Shown here: positions 1-12,650 of the stretch, one piece after another
Numbering within the stretch: the stretch's first letter is position 1
Layout: every line of letters begins with the position of its first letter
Source: Helianthus annuus
Lineage: Eukaryota; Streptophyta; Magnoliopsida; Asterales; Asteraceae
Assembly: GCF_002127325.2 (NCBI RefSeq)
Contig: NC_035433.2
Span: 89,746,369 to 89,810,368 of the forward strand
Length of the DNA stretch: 64,000 bases
Direction: 5' to 3'
The notes under the pieces: model-generated
Database searches by the model: none
What the model was told of the DNA's origin: nothing
The model's input: only the letters and a program-made list of their open reading frames with translations
Made by a program: the position numbers and the translations under genes

Positions 1-2020
1 ACATTCACCTTACAACGCTAAAGAATCCAAAACATCAAGCACACCTACTCAAAAAACGCCATATTTTACTATATACCAATCATCTTAGAAAACGCCAAAT
101 CTCTCAAATATCAAAATTTTCCAAAAAATGGACTTTTCTTTCAGATACACTATTTCATCAGAAAAATGCCAAAAATACCAAAAATCGTTTCTTGTATATT
201 CAATATTGTTCTACGCGAAGTTTCGGAAAATGCATTCTTTCCTGAGGTGCTGCGACTCAAATAACATTTTGCTGAATGAGATGGACAAAACTTCAAGAAA
301 AAGATACTGGGGTTAGACTTATGTCAGTTTTTGTGTTTTGTTATTGATGAATACTATAATGGCATGAATTAGACGAATGACATTGATGAGTGGTTTGAAT
401 ATAGATATTCAAACAAAAAACTCATGTCATATTGTCTTTCCAAACGACCAAAAAAACACAAGCATGACAAAACCTAACCGCCAGTGAACATGTTTCAAAT
501 GAAGATAGAGACTGACGACAGTAAGATGAATTGTTTCTATTTTTATTTTTTTAATTTTCTTTTTCTGTTGTTTGTTATCTATTTTTCAACTTAGAATAAA
601 AAATAACATTATATTAATAAAATGCCAAAAGTCATATTTAGTGTGAAACACCATAATGAAGTAAAACAGCAAAAAACTCCCAACCTATAATAAAAGTAAT
701 TTAGAGAAGAATTATTAAAAGCTAAAAATGGAAACAAACGCCAAAAACTACTTAAAGCCATAAAAACGCCAAAATTGGAAGATGGAATGTCTAAGACCAT
801 ACAAACTCATAAAAACCTGAACAAAATCAGTAAAAAATACACACAGAAACTGAAAAGACGGCTACTTTATTAATATCATATATTATAAATAAAAATCCTG
901 CCTAAACTACGCGCCAAAAACATCCTATAAGAGAGACGTCTCTGCACAATCAACTGACCACACCACCAAAAAAATAAACGCCATCTTTCCAACAAACCGT
1001 TCGCTTTAAAACGCCAAAAAAATTTACTTAAAAAAGCCACAGATGCGTAACGTCATTTCTTCTTTATTGAGTACTGTTCTGAATGAAGTTTCACTAAATA
1101 GATTCTATTCTGAGGTGGGTATATCTATAAGCTTTTGCTGAATGATATGGACAAATTTTCATGAAAAAACGAAGAAAAAAGACTTTTACCCCTTAATGAA
1201 GACGGGCGTTATGTAGGAAAAAAAAGGATCTACATAAGGTATTCAAAACATGTTCAAAATGCCAAAAAGGTTAAAGTAGGAGAGGCTGATGACAGTGAAG
1301 ATTTGAAAGAGAAATTAGATAATAATTTTTATTTTTTTTCAGTTTCTATTATTTGTTATCTAATTCTCTGATTTTATTATCTAATTCTCTACTAAAAAAA
1401 TTAATATAAAACGCCAAAAACACCAAAACGACTGATAGTGTGAAAACTGAGAGAACGGATGCTAGCAAACCACGATGTTGCAATAAAACGCCAAAAACGC
1501 CAAACAAGGTATTACTGAAAAATCAACACTAATTCACCGAAGAAATTGAACGAAACAGTAATTGCTAAACCGTAAAATGAAGAGACGGTAACATTATTGC
1601 CAAACATTTATTATATTAAAAGCCACTACATGGAAAACTGAATTTATTTATCTTTTCAAAACACCATAATTGTCTGTCAAATTATAGACCTGTATCCTAC
1701 TTGATATAATAAACATCAAGAAAATAAATTACTGATGTTTTTTACATCATAGACATGCATCCTGATTTAAAAAACAATAAAAACGCCAAAACATAATTAA
1801 AATGCCTAAATATTAACTTTGATCCTGATCTACAAACAATAAAACGCGGGGTATTTATTAAACGCCAAAAAAATGAAAACGGGATGTGACACGCATTTAA
1901 AAAAGAAATATGAAAGGAAAAAAAAAGCCCCTTCGCCCTTCTATATGCCGCGTGACACGTGTTAGGCCAGGAAGCGTTCTCACCATTCTTACACTTTTGA
2001 GTGTTTTCTCCTGATCCCGT
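1..2020. repeat. AT-rich repeat region with dispersed AACGCCA motif
   Basis: No convincing gene is visible. The motif AACGCCA(AAA) or a one-base variant recurs more than a dozen times, for example near 52, 91, 737, 767, 1011, 1410, 1487, 1497, 1783 and 1861. Two stretches about 870 bp apart are recognisably related (about 180-600 and 1055-1400). Both contain a GCTGAATGAKATGGACAAA block followed by a T-rich tract and TTTGTTATCTA. This suggests a diverged tandem duplication inside an old transposon or Helitron-like region. Short open frames here carry no recognisable domain. Confidence 0.5.
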
Positions 2021-2265
2021 TTCTATATATATGTGTGTATGTGTGTGTATACTTTATTATAAATAAAAAACTTTGAGGATACATGTCACTCTCTGATATC
2101 TCTTCACTATTGTTATCTCGCCTCTCTCGCATATTTAATAATAATATTAAATAATATTTTTTTTCATTTCTCTCTCATATTAAATAATAATACTCTCGTA
2201 TTAAAAGAATATATGTTTAGATATTTAATATGAAATTAATTATGGATAATTTCTGATGTTGGCAC

Positions 2266-3155
2266 TAGGAATGTCCAAAAAGTTCGTGACTCGGATCTTG
2301 TTTGGATTTAGATCGAAAAAAAGCCTGCTTGATATGGCTCGTTTTGAAACTAAGCTAAGCCGGCTCAACTCAGTTAGAAAGCGAGCCTAACTCGGCTCAG
2401 CTCGTAAGGAACCAGATTGGCTCGCTCCATAGCTCGGCTCATATTAGCTCGGATTAATTTACTTTTAATATATTTTATTTTATATACGTATAATATATTA
2501 CAATTTGATTATTATTTGTATGTATTTATGAGTGCAATCAGGTATCTACAACATATTTTGGGGGTCGATACTGCTAAAAAATTATATTGTATTTAGTTGA
2601 AATTTGAAACATGTTTTGTGTTTGGGTGAACATGATTTTGGCTTATAATGTATTAGATTTACTTATCTTGAAGAATTAGATTAATTTCATATATACCATT
2701 ACAAACTTAAAAATTTTCATACATACTCAACCAAAACTAAAAATATCATATATGCCCTTACAAAATAGTTAAAATATTAAATACACCAAATTCATTAAAA
2801 ACAACCTAATAAATAATAATTTTACCCTTATTTTTTTAACTTCAAGTTTTCATATATGCCCATATTTTAACTTCATATTTTTATATAACATATTTTAAGC
2901 TTAAATTCATTTGTACCCACCCTTTTTTTTCATAAACAACAGTATTCTTCATTTATAATATTTAAGCTAAGTAAATTAAGCTAGAAATGAGTAAATATAG
3001 TATTTGAAGTTAAAGGTCACATATGAGCTCTCAAAGTTTTAGAAAAATAAGGGTAAAATTGTCATTTATTAAATTGTTTTTAGTGAATCGGGTGTATACG
3101 ATATTTCAACTACTCTGTAAGGGTATATATGATATTTATTTATAATTTTGTAAGG

Positions 3156-3194
<39 letters not shown>

Positions 3195-3211
3195 ATTTTG
3201 CAAGTTTGTAC

Positions 3212-3281
<70 letters not shown>

Positions 3282-3529
3282 GAAATTGCCCCTATTTTGA
3301 ATATGTTGTTTTAAGTTGTTGAATAATATTTTAGAGTATTGAATTTTGAAAGCCATGTATTAAATTTTCTTTTTAAATTCGAACCAAACCAATTCGAGCC
3401 GAGCCAGCTCGGTTAAAAACCAAATCGAGTTTGAGCTTAGAGTTTCAGCTCGATTTCAAATCTGAGTTGGCCCGGTTTATAATCAAACCGAGCCCGAGCT
3501 TTCCCCGACTCGACTTGTGAGCACCCCTA
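2266..3529. mobile_element. hAT-like non-autonomous element rich in GAGCCGAGC
   Basis: The ends are imperfect inverted repeats: TAGGAATGTCCA at the left and the complement of TAGGGGTGCTCA at the right. The subterminal 150 bp at each end is packed with GAGCTCGGCTC-type repeats in opposite orientations, and the middle is AT-rich with no coding capacity. A degraded 8-bp duplication (GATGTTGG versus GACGTTGC) may flank it, slightly offset. The related insertion at 50821, which has a clear 8-bp TSD, supports assigning the family to hAT. The paralogous copy is at 47864-49077. Confidence 0.5.
3163..3281. repeat. TA microsatellite tracts
   Basis: Two long TA dinucleotide runs are separated by about 20 bp of unique sequence. 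The reading frames across them are low-complexity Ile-Tyr repeats and are not genes. Copy B at 48778 has a much shorter tract, so the tract expanded or contracted after the duplication. Confidence 0.9.
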
Positions 3530-3569
3530 GACGTTGCTTATCATTCTTTTAAATAAACTTTATTATATC

Positions 3570-3730
3570 TAGGGTTGTTTAGGAGTCGAGTCGAGCTGAC
3601 CTTTGCCCGTGCTTGGCTCGTTTACAAACCGAACCGAGCTGAGCGGCTCATTTAAAACCGAGCCTCAAATCAATCGAACATTTTTCAAGCAGTAAATATT
3701 CCGAGCGAGCGTCAAGCGATTTGGACAACC
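3570..3730. mobile_element. hAT-like GAGCCGAGC fragment
   Basis: A 160-bp unit starts TAGGGTTGTT and ends with the complementary ACAACC, with subterminal CGAGCCGAGC and GGCTCGTTTAC repeats. It belongs to the same repeat family as the larger hAT-like elements here. Its copy in segment B is at 49118-49282. No clear TSD is visible, so it may be truncated. Confidence 0.4.
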
Positions 3731-3874
3731 ATGTCGCCCGATTTAAATTTGCTGAGAGAGATAGTGTCAATGTTTGGTCTTAAGTTTTTATGTCTTTAAA
3801 AACATGCACATTTCATGTTATAATATTTTTCTTATGAATAACTATGTTTTGGCCAACGAGGTGATGATCATATT

Positions 3875-6391
3875 TGTCACACCCCCCAAAATACCACCTA
3901 GGGAATGTCCCTACTAGGCGTGTGACGTACCAACAATGAGCCACTAATCACATTGAACTCATTCAAGTTTAGAAATAAAATCCTCAATTATTAATGAAAA
4001 ATACCATTAACGTGTTTAAATGAAAACCAACATGTTCAGCGGAAGCAAATAGTAAACCAATGTTAAACTGTTTCAAAAACCAATGTATGATATCAATAGT
4101 TCAATCACATGAATCCCTCTAGTCGACCCATGACCACTCCAGCTACTCCAGACTGCAAGTTCCCAAATCCAAGATATCTAACGACCTGCAAGCATGCAGA
4201 CAAGTGTGTCAGACGACGCTGGTGAGTTCAAAGTTTTGTTAACGTGTTTAGATACCAGTTACCATATTAAAGCGTTTCACAGATTTGATGATTTGACTTG
4301 ATGTTGTTATTAACTCGATTACCGCAAGTGGCTACAAGATGTATTTGCCCAACCCCAATGTCTCTATCAAAACATTGGTCATGCTTTAAGGTAATTAGTT
4401 CACGCCCGTCCTCCCCGGTATGGTGTGAGGGTGCCAAACCTAATAGCGCTATCAACTAATAACCCCGTTGCCTCCCCGACAACCTTTTCAGTAGAAGATG
4501 GGACTTAAGGTGATAGGAGTGAGTGTATTATCCAACATTCTGGTTTAACATTCCATTCAAACCGATTACCCAATATTCCTCCCCGAAGTATTTACCAGAT
4601 GTCCCTCCCCAGGACGCATGCTTGAAAAAGAGTAGTGAACTCGCCTTCGGTTTGCTCGGTTAGACTAAATGCTTGTTTAACAATTGATCAATCAAACCCT
4701 ATCGTGGTTACCAAAGGCAGTCAGTTTCATGAATTCATAATTCACGTATTCATCACACACAATACTCTAGTAGTAACAAGCATAGCACATATCATTACAT
4801 AAGTTATATCAAGTTTCCAGGTCATGGTTACATTCATAACACAAATTCACACTATACCACACATTATGCAACACAGATATTCATACAATTATACATCGTA
4901 TCATCTTATAGTGAGTGTGTGATTCATGTGCAATCCGTGTTACTAGTTTATGTGTCACAAAATTCATAATAGTTAAATCAAAAATTTTACTAGAGTACGG
5001 CCCATCCGATTTAATGGCCCAAACCAATCTGCATGACTTAAGTTTCTAAGCGCCGGCCGCCCCCTAGTTCCCAGCCCAACAGCCCCTTAGTTCCACCCCT
5101 TATTGTGTGGCCCAATCCACTTCTGGCCCAACATATATTGTTTTTAGTTGAGTGGTCCAGTACCCTCAAATGGTATCCGGCCCCACCCCTCACGTACAAC
5201 CCAATTTAAATACCAATTATCCAAAACACATATCAATCCGAGTACCACATCTTAGAATTTATCATACTCAATTACTATACTACCATTCATGTGTCAAAGG
5301 TTCCATTTATTCTTAACCATGAAGTGGACATCATTAATAGCACACACAATCCATTCCTTATTTTAAAACAATCATGAATTACTTCTGACATCCTAATTAT
5401 TGTTCCCACTAATCAATAAACATGCAACCTTATCATCATGCTTGAAATCTGTGTAGCCGAACACTATCATTAACCATATCAGATCCATATAGTGATATTC
5501 TAACCATCAATTAACAATGTATAACCAAGTTCAATAACCCTAATAATCTCAGTCCCCATAAACCGAACAAAAATCATTACAACATGCAGTCACATTCATC
5601 GATTCATGTTATGCCGCCATTATCAAGTAATGTTTGGATAAATTATCACTCACAACCTCTCATGGACCCTACTCATTATCCAATAGTTCACAACATCATT
5701 ACCATTATCAAACAAATAACAATGGCCGACAACTTGTTAATGCATTCAGTTATTATTGGACCGATTTATGTACTGGGCTTCAAGTTTATCCACTTGATGC
5801 ATTCATCTAACAGGTCACACATATTCATCAAATATTATCGAACAATCTAGTCATGCAATCATATCAAATAAGTCGCAAGCCATAACAAAATTAGTTCACT
5901 CAGTCTAAGGATCATGCGACCTAATGCAACAGGAAGTTAGATCAATTAACGGTAAAACGGACTAACCGATAGAATTGAGAAGAAATCACAAAGATCTTCG
6001 AAAGAGAAGAGAATTTTGCCGGTTAGAGAGGATCTAGGGTTTCGCTATTATCGTTCTCGTATAACATAAGCATAATATAACGTGAATGTAGCCAAGTATA
6101 GATGGGCTTTACTTGGGCCGAAGAGCCCATCTCAATGACGAAACTTCGAATGGCGACGAAACCTCAAATGAGCCATCTTTCGTCGAGCTCTCATGCAACA
6201 ATTTTCATGGGCACCATTTTAATCAATATGGATTTCATTAACATGCCCAATCATTAACTTATCAAATACTAACTTAAATTGGAAATCATTTTAAAAATAA
6301 TATATGCAGTACAACGTACAATGAAATGTAAAACGAGACTGCAAAACAGATGACGCGTGAAGGATAGGTCTTGGAATCTCGGGTTGTCACA
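3875..6391 (-). repeat. 3' LTR of the degenerate Ty3 element (2517 bp)
   Basis: It starts TGTCACACCCCCC and ends GGGTTGTCACA. It is the longer LTR and keeps about 750 bp (roughly 4970-5720) that the other LTR has lost. It contains TGGGCC/TGGCCC motifs around 4999-5140 and 6104-6135. A small cluster of GACGAAAC/TTTCGTC motifs lies at 6136-6185. Confidence 0.9.
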
Positions 6392-6535
6392 TCATCCCCA
6401 ACTTAAAAGAAATTTTGTCCTGAAATTTGATAAGCAACCCAAAATAGCGTGATGTTAGTTCAGGATGACTGTGGATTTTCCGCAGGTGCTACATCATCCC
6501 CAACTTGAATGGGAATTTGATCCCGAAATTCACTA
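6392..6535 (-). promoter_or_regulatory. Polypurine region with duplicated TTTCGGGACGAAA-like module
   Basis: Read on the minus strand, the sequence next to the LTR is a TTTCAGGACAAAA inverted repeat followed by GTTGGGGATGATGTGACA, which is the polypurine tract plus LTR start. About 90 bp further inside is a second, similar module: TTTCGGGATCAAA then GTTGGGGATGATGTAGCACC. The second looks like a relic polypurine tract and LTR start. The same arrangement occurs in the intact element at 39157-39285. Confidence 0.6.
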
Positions 6536-7614
6536 GTTGTGCCAGATTTAGGTTTGTCAGGCTTGGACTTGTCATTTGGGAACAAATGTGGGTACTTAAG
6601 CTTCATCTGATCCTCGCGTTCCCACGTGAACTTCGGTCCACGTCTTGAGTTCCAACGAACTTTTACAATCGGAATACGGCTGTACTTACGGACCCTGACC
6701 TCCCGATCGATAACTTCTATCGGTTCCTTAACAAACTGCAACTTGTCATCGATCTTCAGCTCTTGAAATGGTATGACCAAGGTTTCATCAGACAAACACT
6801 TCTTTAATTGTGACACATGGAACACATCATGGACGTTACCCAACTCAGCAGGTAATTCCAGCTTGTAGGCCACTTTACCAATCCGCTCCAGGATTTTGAA
6901 TGGCCCAACGTAACGAGGGTTAAGCTTGCCATGTTTCCCAAAATGCACCACACCCTTCCAGGGTGAGACCTTCAACATGACACGATCATTAACTTCGAAT
7001 TCCACAGGTTTCCTACGCTTATCAGCGTAGCTTTTCTGACGATCACGCGTTGTCGCCATGCGATTCCTAATATGAACAATTTTCTCGGAGGTTTTAAGTA
7101 CAAGTTCCGGGCCTGTAATCTGACTATCACCCACCTCAGCCCAACAGAGAGGTGAACGACACTTTCGTCCATACATCACTTCGAATGGAGTTGCCTGAAT
7201 GCTGGTATGGTAGCTATTGTTGTAAGAAAACTCCACCAAAGGCAAGTGTTTCTCCCAACCCTTGCCAAAATCGATAACACACGCCCGCATCATGTCTTCT
7301 AGTGTCTGGATGATTCGTTCACTTTGACCATCCGGCTGTGGGTGATAAGTAGTACTCATACTGAGCTGTGAGCCAAACGATTTGTGCATCGACTGCCACA
7401 AATCCGAAATGAATTGCGGGTCACGGTCAGAGATAATAGAAGTTGGCACCCCGTGCCTAGAAACCACCTCCTTGAGGTATACGACAGCTAGTTGTGAGAA
7501 CTTGTCTGTTTCCTTGATTGCTAGAAAGTGTGCTGGTAACTTGAGTCCATCAATGATCACCCATGTGATAATGTTTCTGTTTCGAGTTGTAAGTAGACTA
7601 GTCACAAAATCCAT
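6460..7614 (-). CDS. Ty3 integrase core plus C-terminal chromodomain-like region
   Basis: This 384-residue open frame is the 3' end of a pol gene. It carries the integrase catalytic triad: D2 in MDFVT, D63 in SDRDPQF and E99 in QSERI, with the expected 35 residues between D63 and E99. [12 protein letters not shown] block follows, then a C-terminal VRWNSRRGP...WERED...YPHLF block typical of plant chromoviruses, where that domain guides integration into chromatin. The zinc-binding HHCC part of integrase lies upstream and is frameshifted. From about residue 28 onward the sequence is clean; the first residues and everything upstream are decayed. The ATG at 7614 is the internal methionine before D2, not a natural protein start. 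It is probably not expressed as a functional protein on its own. Confidence 0.8.
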   Translation of the reverse strand: MDFVTSLLTTRNRNIITWVIIDGLKLPAHFLAIKETDKFSQLAVVYLKEVVSRHGVPTSIISDRDPQFISDLWQSMHKSFGSQLSMSTTYHPQPDGQSERIIQTLEDMMRACVIDFGKGWEKHLPLVEFSYNNSYHTSIQATPFEVMYGRKCRSPLCWAEVGDSQITGPELVLKTSEKIVHIRNRMATTRDRQKSYADKRRKPVEFEVNDRVMLKVSPWKGVVHFGKHGKLNPRYVGPFKILERIGKVAYKLELPAELGNVHDVFHVSQLKKCLSDETLVIPFQELKIDDKLQFVKEPIEVIDREVRVRKYSRIPIVKVRWNSRRGPKFTWEREDQMKLKYPHLFPNDKSKPDKPKSGTTSEFRDQIPIQVGDDVAPAENPQSS

Positions 7615-10600
7615 GGCAGTATGTTCTCATTTTCATACATGTGTTTCTGGTTGCTAATATCCCACCTTGACTTTCCCACATGCCAAACTTCGTTCCAATG
7701 CGTGGCTATGTGGGCCTTCAGGCCCGGTCACCTGTACATGGTCTTCAGGTTTTAATACATCCTACCAAAACTCAGATGAGTGGGATATCGAGGCCCGTGT
7801 GCTTCACCTGCACCAGTTCCCTAAGGTTGCTGTATAGTGAGGTCTATATTCATTCCATGAAGTAACAAACATCATCCGACCTGCCAAAGGTTGCTTCCCC
7901 ATGCCCCGCATGGGTCAATCTTGAGAACTCTCTTCCTTCAGTTCTTCAATTTGAACAAGGCGAGTCTGATCAGGTATGTTAAAGTCGATAGCGAGCTACA
8001 AAGCTCGTGCACGTCTAGGTTTCACGGTCGTATTCATTCACAAGTTCCACCCAGCGGTACCATCACATGTTTAGCTCTTTTGAAACAAAGGTACACGAGA
8101 GGCCCTTGTGATCGGTCTAAGTGGTGCATTCGGTACCGTCCAAGTAATGCCTCCAATTTAAATCCAAAGACTACGGCTTCCATCGCAGGTCGTGACTCGT
8201 GCAGTTCTTCCTGTAAGTCCATTACGTAAGTCATCACTTTCTCATGTTGCGTCGGTGTGTAAACATTGCAGAGTTGGGATTCGAAAGCTGAAAAGACGTC
8301 CTCCTGTTTTGTCTTTCACGAACACAGCACCCTACTGTGCTAAAAAGATTTAAGCTGCGCGATCTTCGAAAATCCTGTGGTGAATCTGCGATAGAGTCTA
8401 GTGTGACCAAGGAATTGTTGCATCCTCGAAGGGATCTTTGGTGCCGAACAATATCTAATGAAATGGGTCTTTAGTGAGATTCACGTGTATTCCCACTTCG
8501 TTGATCATATGACCAAAAAGGTATTTCTCGAATCCAGAAGTTACCTTTAACAAGACTTCGTGCGGAGTGGCTCCTCCCTCAGGAGCTCTAAAATCAGATA
8601 CAAATGCCGCCCATGATGTTCCTTCCTCTTGGAAATGATCCAGAACATCATCCATAAATACGTTCGATTCATGTGGTTCATAAAGTTGCTGGTGTGTTAA
8701 CTAACTCAATGGTCAAGGTGTACAAAGTTGCAATGGCCGTATTGCGTTCGATATGCCGTTTCAGGAACATTCTCCTCTTGGTCTTCCGTCAATACAATGT
8801 CGAGGCAAACAATTCTTGATTGTAACCTTGCTGAGTTCTGGATAATCAGTACACATACGAAAAGGCTTTATCTTCCCGAATACAGCGGGGACTCCCCAAA
8901 GCGAACAAAAACTATGTCCAATAAAACTCCTGTCCAACCGTTCCTGTAGATAGTCCTTGCAACCCTCCTGGTGCAAGACGGTATGTAGCACGAGTAATTA
9001 GGGCTGCCCCTGTCGTGAGATCAAACTGAGATTCTGCCTAACAGTGGTGGAAGTAAGTCTGAAAGCTCCTCGGATAGCACACTGAGAGGAATCACGAACA
9101 ATTGGTGGATCCTTGATCCTCCTTTCCTTAGCCTCAACATCAGTAACGGTTGCTAACGTAGCGGGGTGATCCCTCCGTAGACACTTCTAGGCCTTCATAG
9201 TTGAAATGGCGCTAACCTTTGCACCACTCTGTTGCTTTAGAACAAATAACGATTCTCCACACGAAATTTTCTCCTCACAAGGTATGTCTGCGCGATTTCT
9301 GAATAACTAATCCACACTAACTACTGCGTTGTAACCATCAGGGGTAGTAGAAGGAAGGCCGATGTTGAACACTTGTTACACAACGTCGAGTTTGCATCCC
9401 AACAAACCTATGAGGTTTTGTTGTCTTGCCCTCAGTCAATTCCACAACAGGTTCGGCTTAGAGAAGCGTCAGGGTTAAACAGAACAGAGACGAAGCGATT
9501 TGCTACCCATACTAGCTACCATGTTGCTATTATCCTGGCGTCGCCCACGCCATTCCTAAATGCCCTTCCACGAGCATCGTTCCCAGTGTTTGTTGTTTTC
9601 GTTACGAGAATTTCCAATACTGTCATCGTTCCCTTGGTTGTGTGTCGTCTTGATTTAACAACGGCCAATCCATGTCGTAGGCACCTTCGCTTTCATACTA
9701 TAAGCTACGATTATGAGCGCCTAAATGTCGCCGTGATTGTTGCCCTTAATGTTGCTGCTTGTAACGGGGTCCTGTGACATTTCACCAATAGGGTACATCT
9801 TTCACGTTCCGTGTCACGTACTAAGGCACTACTCACTGCATGGGAAGTTACACATTCCACTCTATAGTCATTTGTCATTGCTTATGTCCCGATTGATTCG
9901 TAGGAGTTGACTTCCATGAGTCGCTGGCTAGGATTAAGGATTTGATTGAAGTCAATTTGCTGGTGTTCGTTGCTGGTAACCAGGGCCGTTCTAATACTGA
10001 GGTCAGTGAGATACTACGCTTATCCTCTTGTCCATTGTTCTTGCAAGTCGACTGGGGTAATACACGGTATGTTGCTAGAGTGTTACAGAAGTGATCGCAC
10101 TTCGGGATCTAAGGCGCCAATATACTGAGTTCCAACCAAAGAAGAGGAGTGAGAAGGGTATCGACCAAACATTCGACGCTGCGACATCCCACTCAGGGAT
10201 GTCCGTACAAGCACCTAACATTCTATCCAGTTTGCTAGGCGTTTAGATGGGTGTTTAGGTAATGCTCGATAGCATTGAGATTCGAAAGAATTCAGAGAGG
10301 AGTGAAAAGATCGTGTTCGAGTAGGAGACAATCACTGCTACGGCTCCTATGGACTGTTGTGTTTCACATCAATCAAATAACGGAACGGAACCCCTTTATC
10401 ACTTGTTAAGCCTCACTGGGACTCGCATGCACCCCACATTATTTTTATGTGTGCACCCACAATAATATTGTGATTTGCATGCTCATCTCAGTTCCTCTTA
10501 ACTCATGTCAAATGGTTCCCCAAACTCGAGTGCCAAACAGAGGTTATCAAAACGATAAGATCACAGAAATCCCAAGACTATGACATACTACTAATGCATC

Positions 10601-10818
10601 GTAATGTAAGCAAGCAATTCATGTAATCATACTATAGGGACAAGTGTGTGTCCGTATGCTATGTCATAAACAAATGTGTACTATCCATGTAATGTATGCA
10701 ACAAGTGAGAAAGACGAACCTTGCAATCTGGAGCTGAGTGTCATGGTCGATTTCGGATCTGTTCGATTATAGTCTGGTTTTATAAAAACGTTTTAAAACC
10801 AAGTTCACTATAACCAGT
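7615..10818 (-). pseudogene. Decayed gag-pol region of the Ty3 element
   Basis: No long frame survives. Recognisable remnants on the minus strand include a reverse-transcriptase piece at 8761-8991 (FRMCTDY and KVTIKN, matching FRMCIDY and KVTIKN in the intact element). A second piece is at 8455-8655, with a damaged MDDVL catalytic region and FGHMINEVGIHV. A probable RNase H piece lies around 8034-8237. The order is correct for pol but frames shift repeatedly. From about 9000 to 10818, where gag should be, I recognise no protein. The decay is much heavier than the LTR divergence would predict. Confidence 0.65.
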
Positions 10819-10831
10819 GGCTCTGATACCA
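10819..10831 (-). promoter_or_regulatory. tRNA-iMet primer-binding site
   Basis: On the minus strand this reads TGGTATCAGAGCC, complementary to the 3' end of initiator methionine tRNA. It lies 3 bp from the LTR starting at 10835. It fixes the minus-strand orientation of the element. Confidence 0.9.
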
Positions 10832-10834
10832 AAC

Positions 10835-12598
10835 TGTCACACCCCCCAAAATACCACCTAGGGAATGTCCCTACTAGGCGTGTGACGTACCAACAACGAG
10901 CCACTAATCTCATTGAACTCATTCAAGTTTAGAAATAAAATCCTCAATTATTAATGAAAAGTACCATTAACTTGTTTAAATGAAAACCAACATGTTCAGC
11001 GGAATCAAATAGTAAACCAATGTTAAACTGTTTCAAAAACCAATGTATGATATCAATAGTTCAATCACATGAATCCCTCCAGTCGACCCATGACCACTCC
11101 AGCTACTCCAGACAGCAAGTTCCCAAATCCAAGATATCTAACGACCTGCAAGCATGCAGACAAGTGTGGCAGACGACGCTGGTCAGTTCAAAGTTTTGTT
11201 AACGTGTTTAGATACCAGTTACCAGATTAAAGCGTTTCACAAATTTGATGATTTGACTTGATGTTGTTATTAACTCGATTACCGCAAGTGGCTACAAGAT
11301 GTATTTGCCCAACCCAATGTCTCTATCAAAACGTTGGTCATGCTTTAAGGTAATTAGTTCACGCCCGTCCTTCCCGGTATGGTGTGAGGGTGCCAAACAT
11401 AATACCGCTATCAACTGATAACCCCGTTGCCTCTCCGGCAACCGTTTCAGTAGAAGATGGGACTTAAGGTGATAGGAGTGAGTGTATTATCCAACATTCC
11501 GGTTTAACATTCCAGTCAAACCCATTACCCAATATTCCTCCCCGGAATATTTACCAGATGTCCCTCCCCGGGACGCATGCTTGAAAAAGAGCAGTGAACT
11601 CACCTTCGGTTTGCTCGGTTAGACTAAATGCTTGTTTAAAAATTGATCAATCAAACCCTATCGTGGTTACCAAGGGCAGTCAGTTTCATGAATTCATAGT
11701 TCACCTATTCATCACACACAGTACTCAAGTAGTAACAAGCCTAGCACGTATCATTACATAAGTTATCTCAAGTTTCCAGGTCATGGTTACATTCATAACA
11801 CAAATTCACACTATACCACACATCATGCAACACAGATATTCATACAATTATACATCGTATCATCTTATAGTGAGTGTGTGATTCATGTGCAATCCGTGTT
11901 ACTAGTTTATGTGTCACAAACTAGTAACAATGGCCGACAACTTGTTAATGCATTTAGTTATTATTGGACCGATTTATGTAGTGGGCTTCAAGTTTATCCA
12001 CGTGATGCATTCATCTAACAAGTCACACATATTCATCAAATATTATCGAACAATCTAGTCATGCAATCATATCAAATAAGTCGCAAGACATAACAAAATT
12101 AGTTCACTCAGTCTAAGGATCATGTGACCTAATGCAACAGGAAGTTAGATCAATTAACGGTATAACGGACTCACCGATAGAATTGAGAAGAAATCACGAA
12201 GATCTTCGAAAGAGAAGAGAATGTTGCCGGTTAGAGAGGATCTAGGGTTTCTCTATTATCGTTCTCTTATGACATAAGCATAATATAACGTGAATGTAGC
12301 CAAGTATAGATGGGCTTTACTTGGGCCGAAGAGCCCATCTCAGTGACGAAACTTCGAATGGAGACGAAACCTCAAATGAGCAATCTTTCGTCGAGCTCTC
12401 ATGCAACAATTTTCGTGGGCACCATTTTAATTAATATGGATTTCATTAACATGCCCAATCATTAACTTATCAAATACTAACTTAAATTGGAAATCATTTA
12501 AAAATAATATTCGCAGCACAACGTACAACGAAATGTAAAACGAGACTGCAAAACAGATGACGCGTTAAGGAAAGGTCTTGGAATCTCGGGTTGTCACA
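10835..12598 (-). repeat. 5' LTR of the degenerate Ty3 element (1764 bp)
   Basis: Homologous to 3875-6391 with about 3-4 percent substitutions, but carrying one internal deletion of about 750 bp. The junction, near 11918, has a few filler bases and a shared CAAA. Because this is the promoter-bearing LTR in minus orientation, the deletion removes U3-side or body sequence of the transcribed copy. Confidence 0.85.
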
Positions 12599-12603
12599 AT
12601 ATT

Positions 12604-12650
12604 GCACGAACAATTACATTGAGAGAAGGGGACGATCGACTTAAGGTAAT
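12604..12650 (+). repeat. Segment A, part 2
   Basis: A 47-bp piece of segment A is stranded between two retrotransposons. It matches 49424-49475 in segment B and ends with the GTAAT target duplication of the Athila-like element. Confidence 0.85.

Larger units (their letters stand above)
2021..3869 (+). repeat. Segment A, part 1 (paralogue of 47640-49420)
   Basis: This stretch matches 47640-49420 base for base over most of its length, with roughly 5-8 percent differences in the parts compared by eye. The match stops where the Ty3 element at 3875 begins and resumes at 12604 and again at 28199. It therefore represents one pre-insertion segment now split in three. Other TE pieces inside it are listed separately. 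Confidence 0.85.
3875..12598 (-). mobile_element. Ty3 chromovirus-like LTR retrotransposon, degenerate
   Basis: The 8.7-kb element is bounded by TG...CA LTRs and a 5-bp TSD (ATATT at 3870-3874 and 12599-12603). The empty site is preserved in segment B near 49420. It lies on the minus strand: the primer-binding site is at the right (10819-10831), and integrase plus the polypurine region are at the left. The two LTRs differ at about 3-4 percent of the positions compared by eye, making it the oldest dated LTR element in the window. Only the integrase/chromodomain end is still open. The gag, protease, reverse transcriptase and RNase H part is scrambled by indels and substitutions, so the element is not autonomous. 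Confidence 0.9.

Noticed and set aside
3129..3356. Open frames of Ile-Tyr repeats across TA microsatellites (also near 43610, 45892, 45996, 50802, 47485)
   Set aside because: They are translations of TA dinucleotide runs and have no coding evidence.
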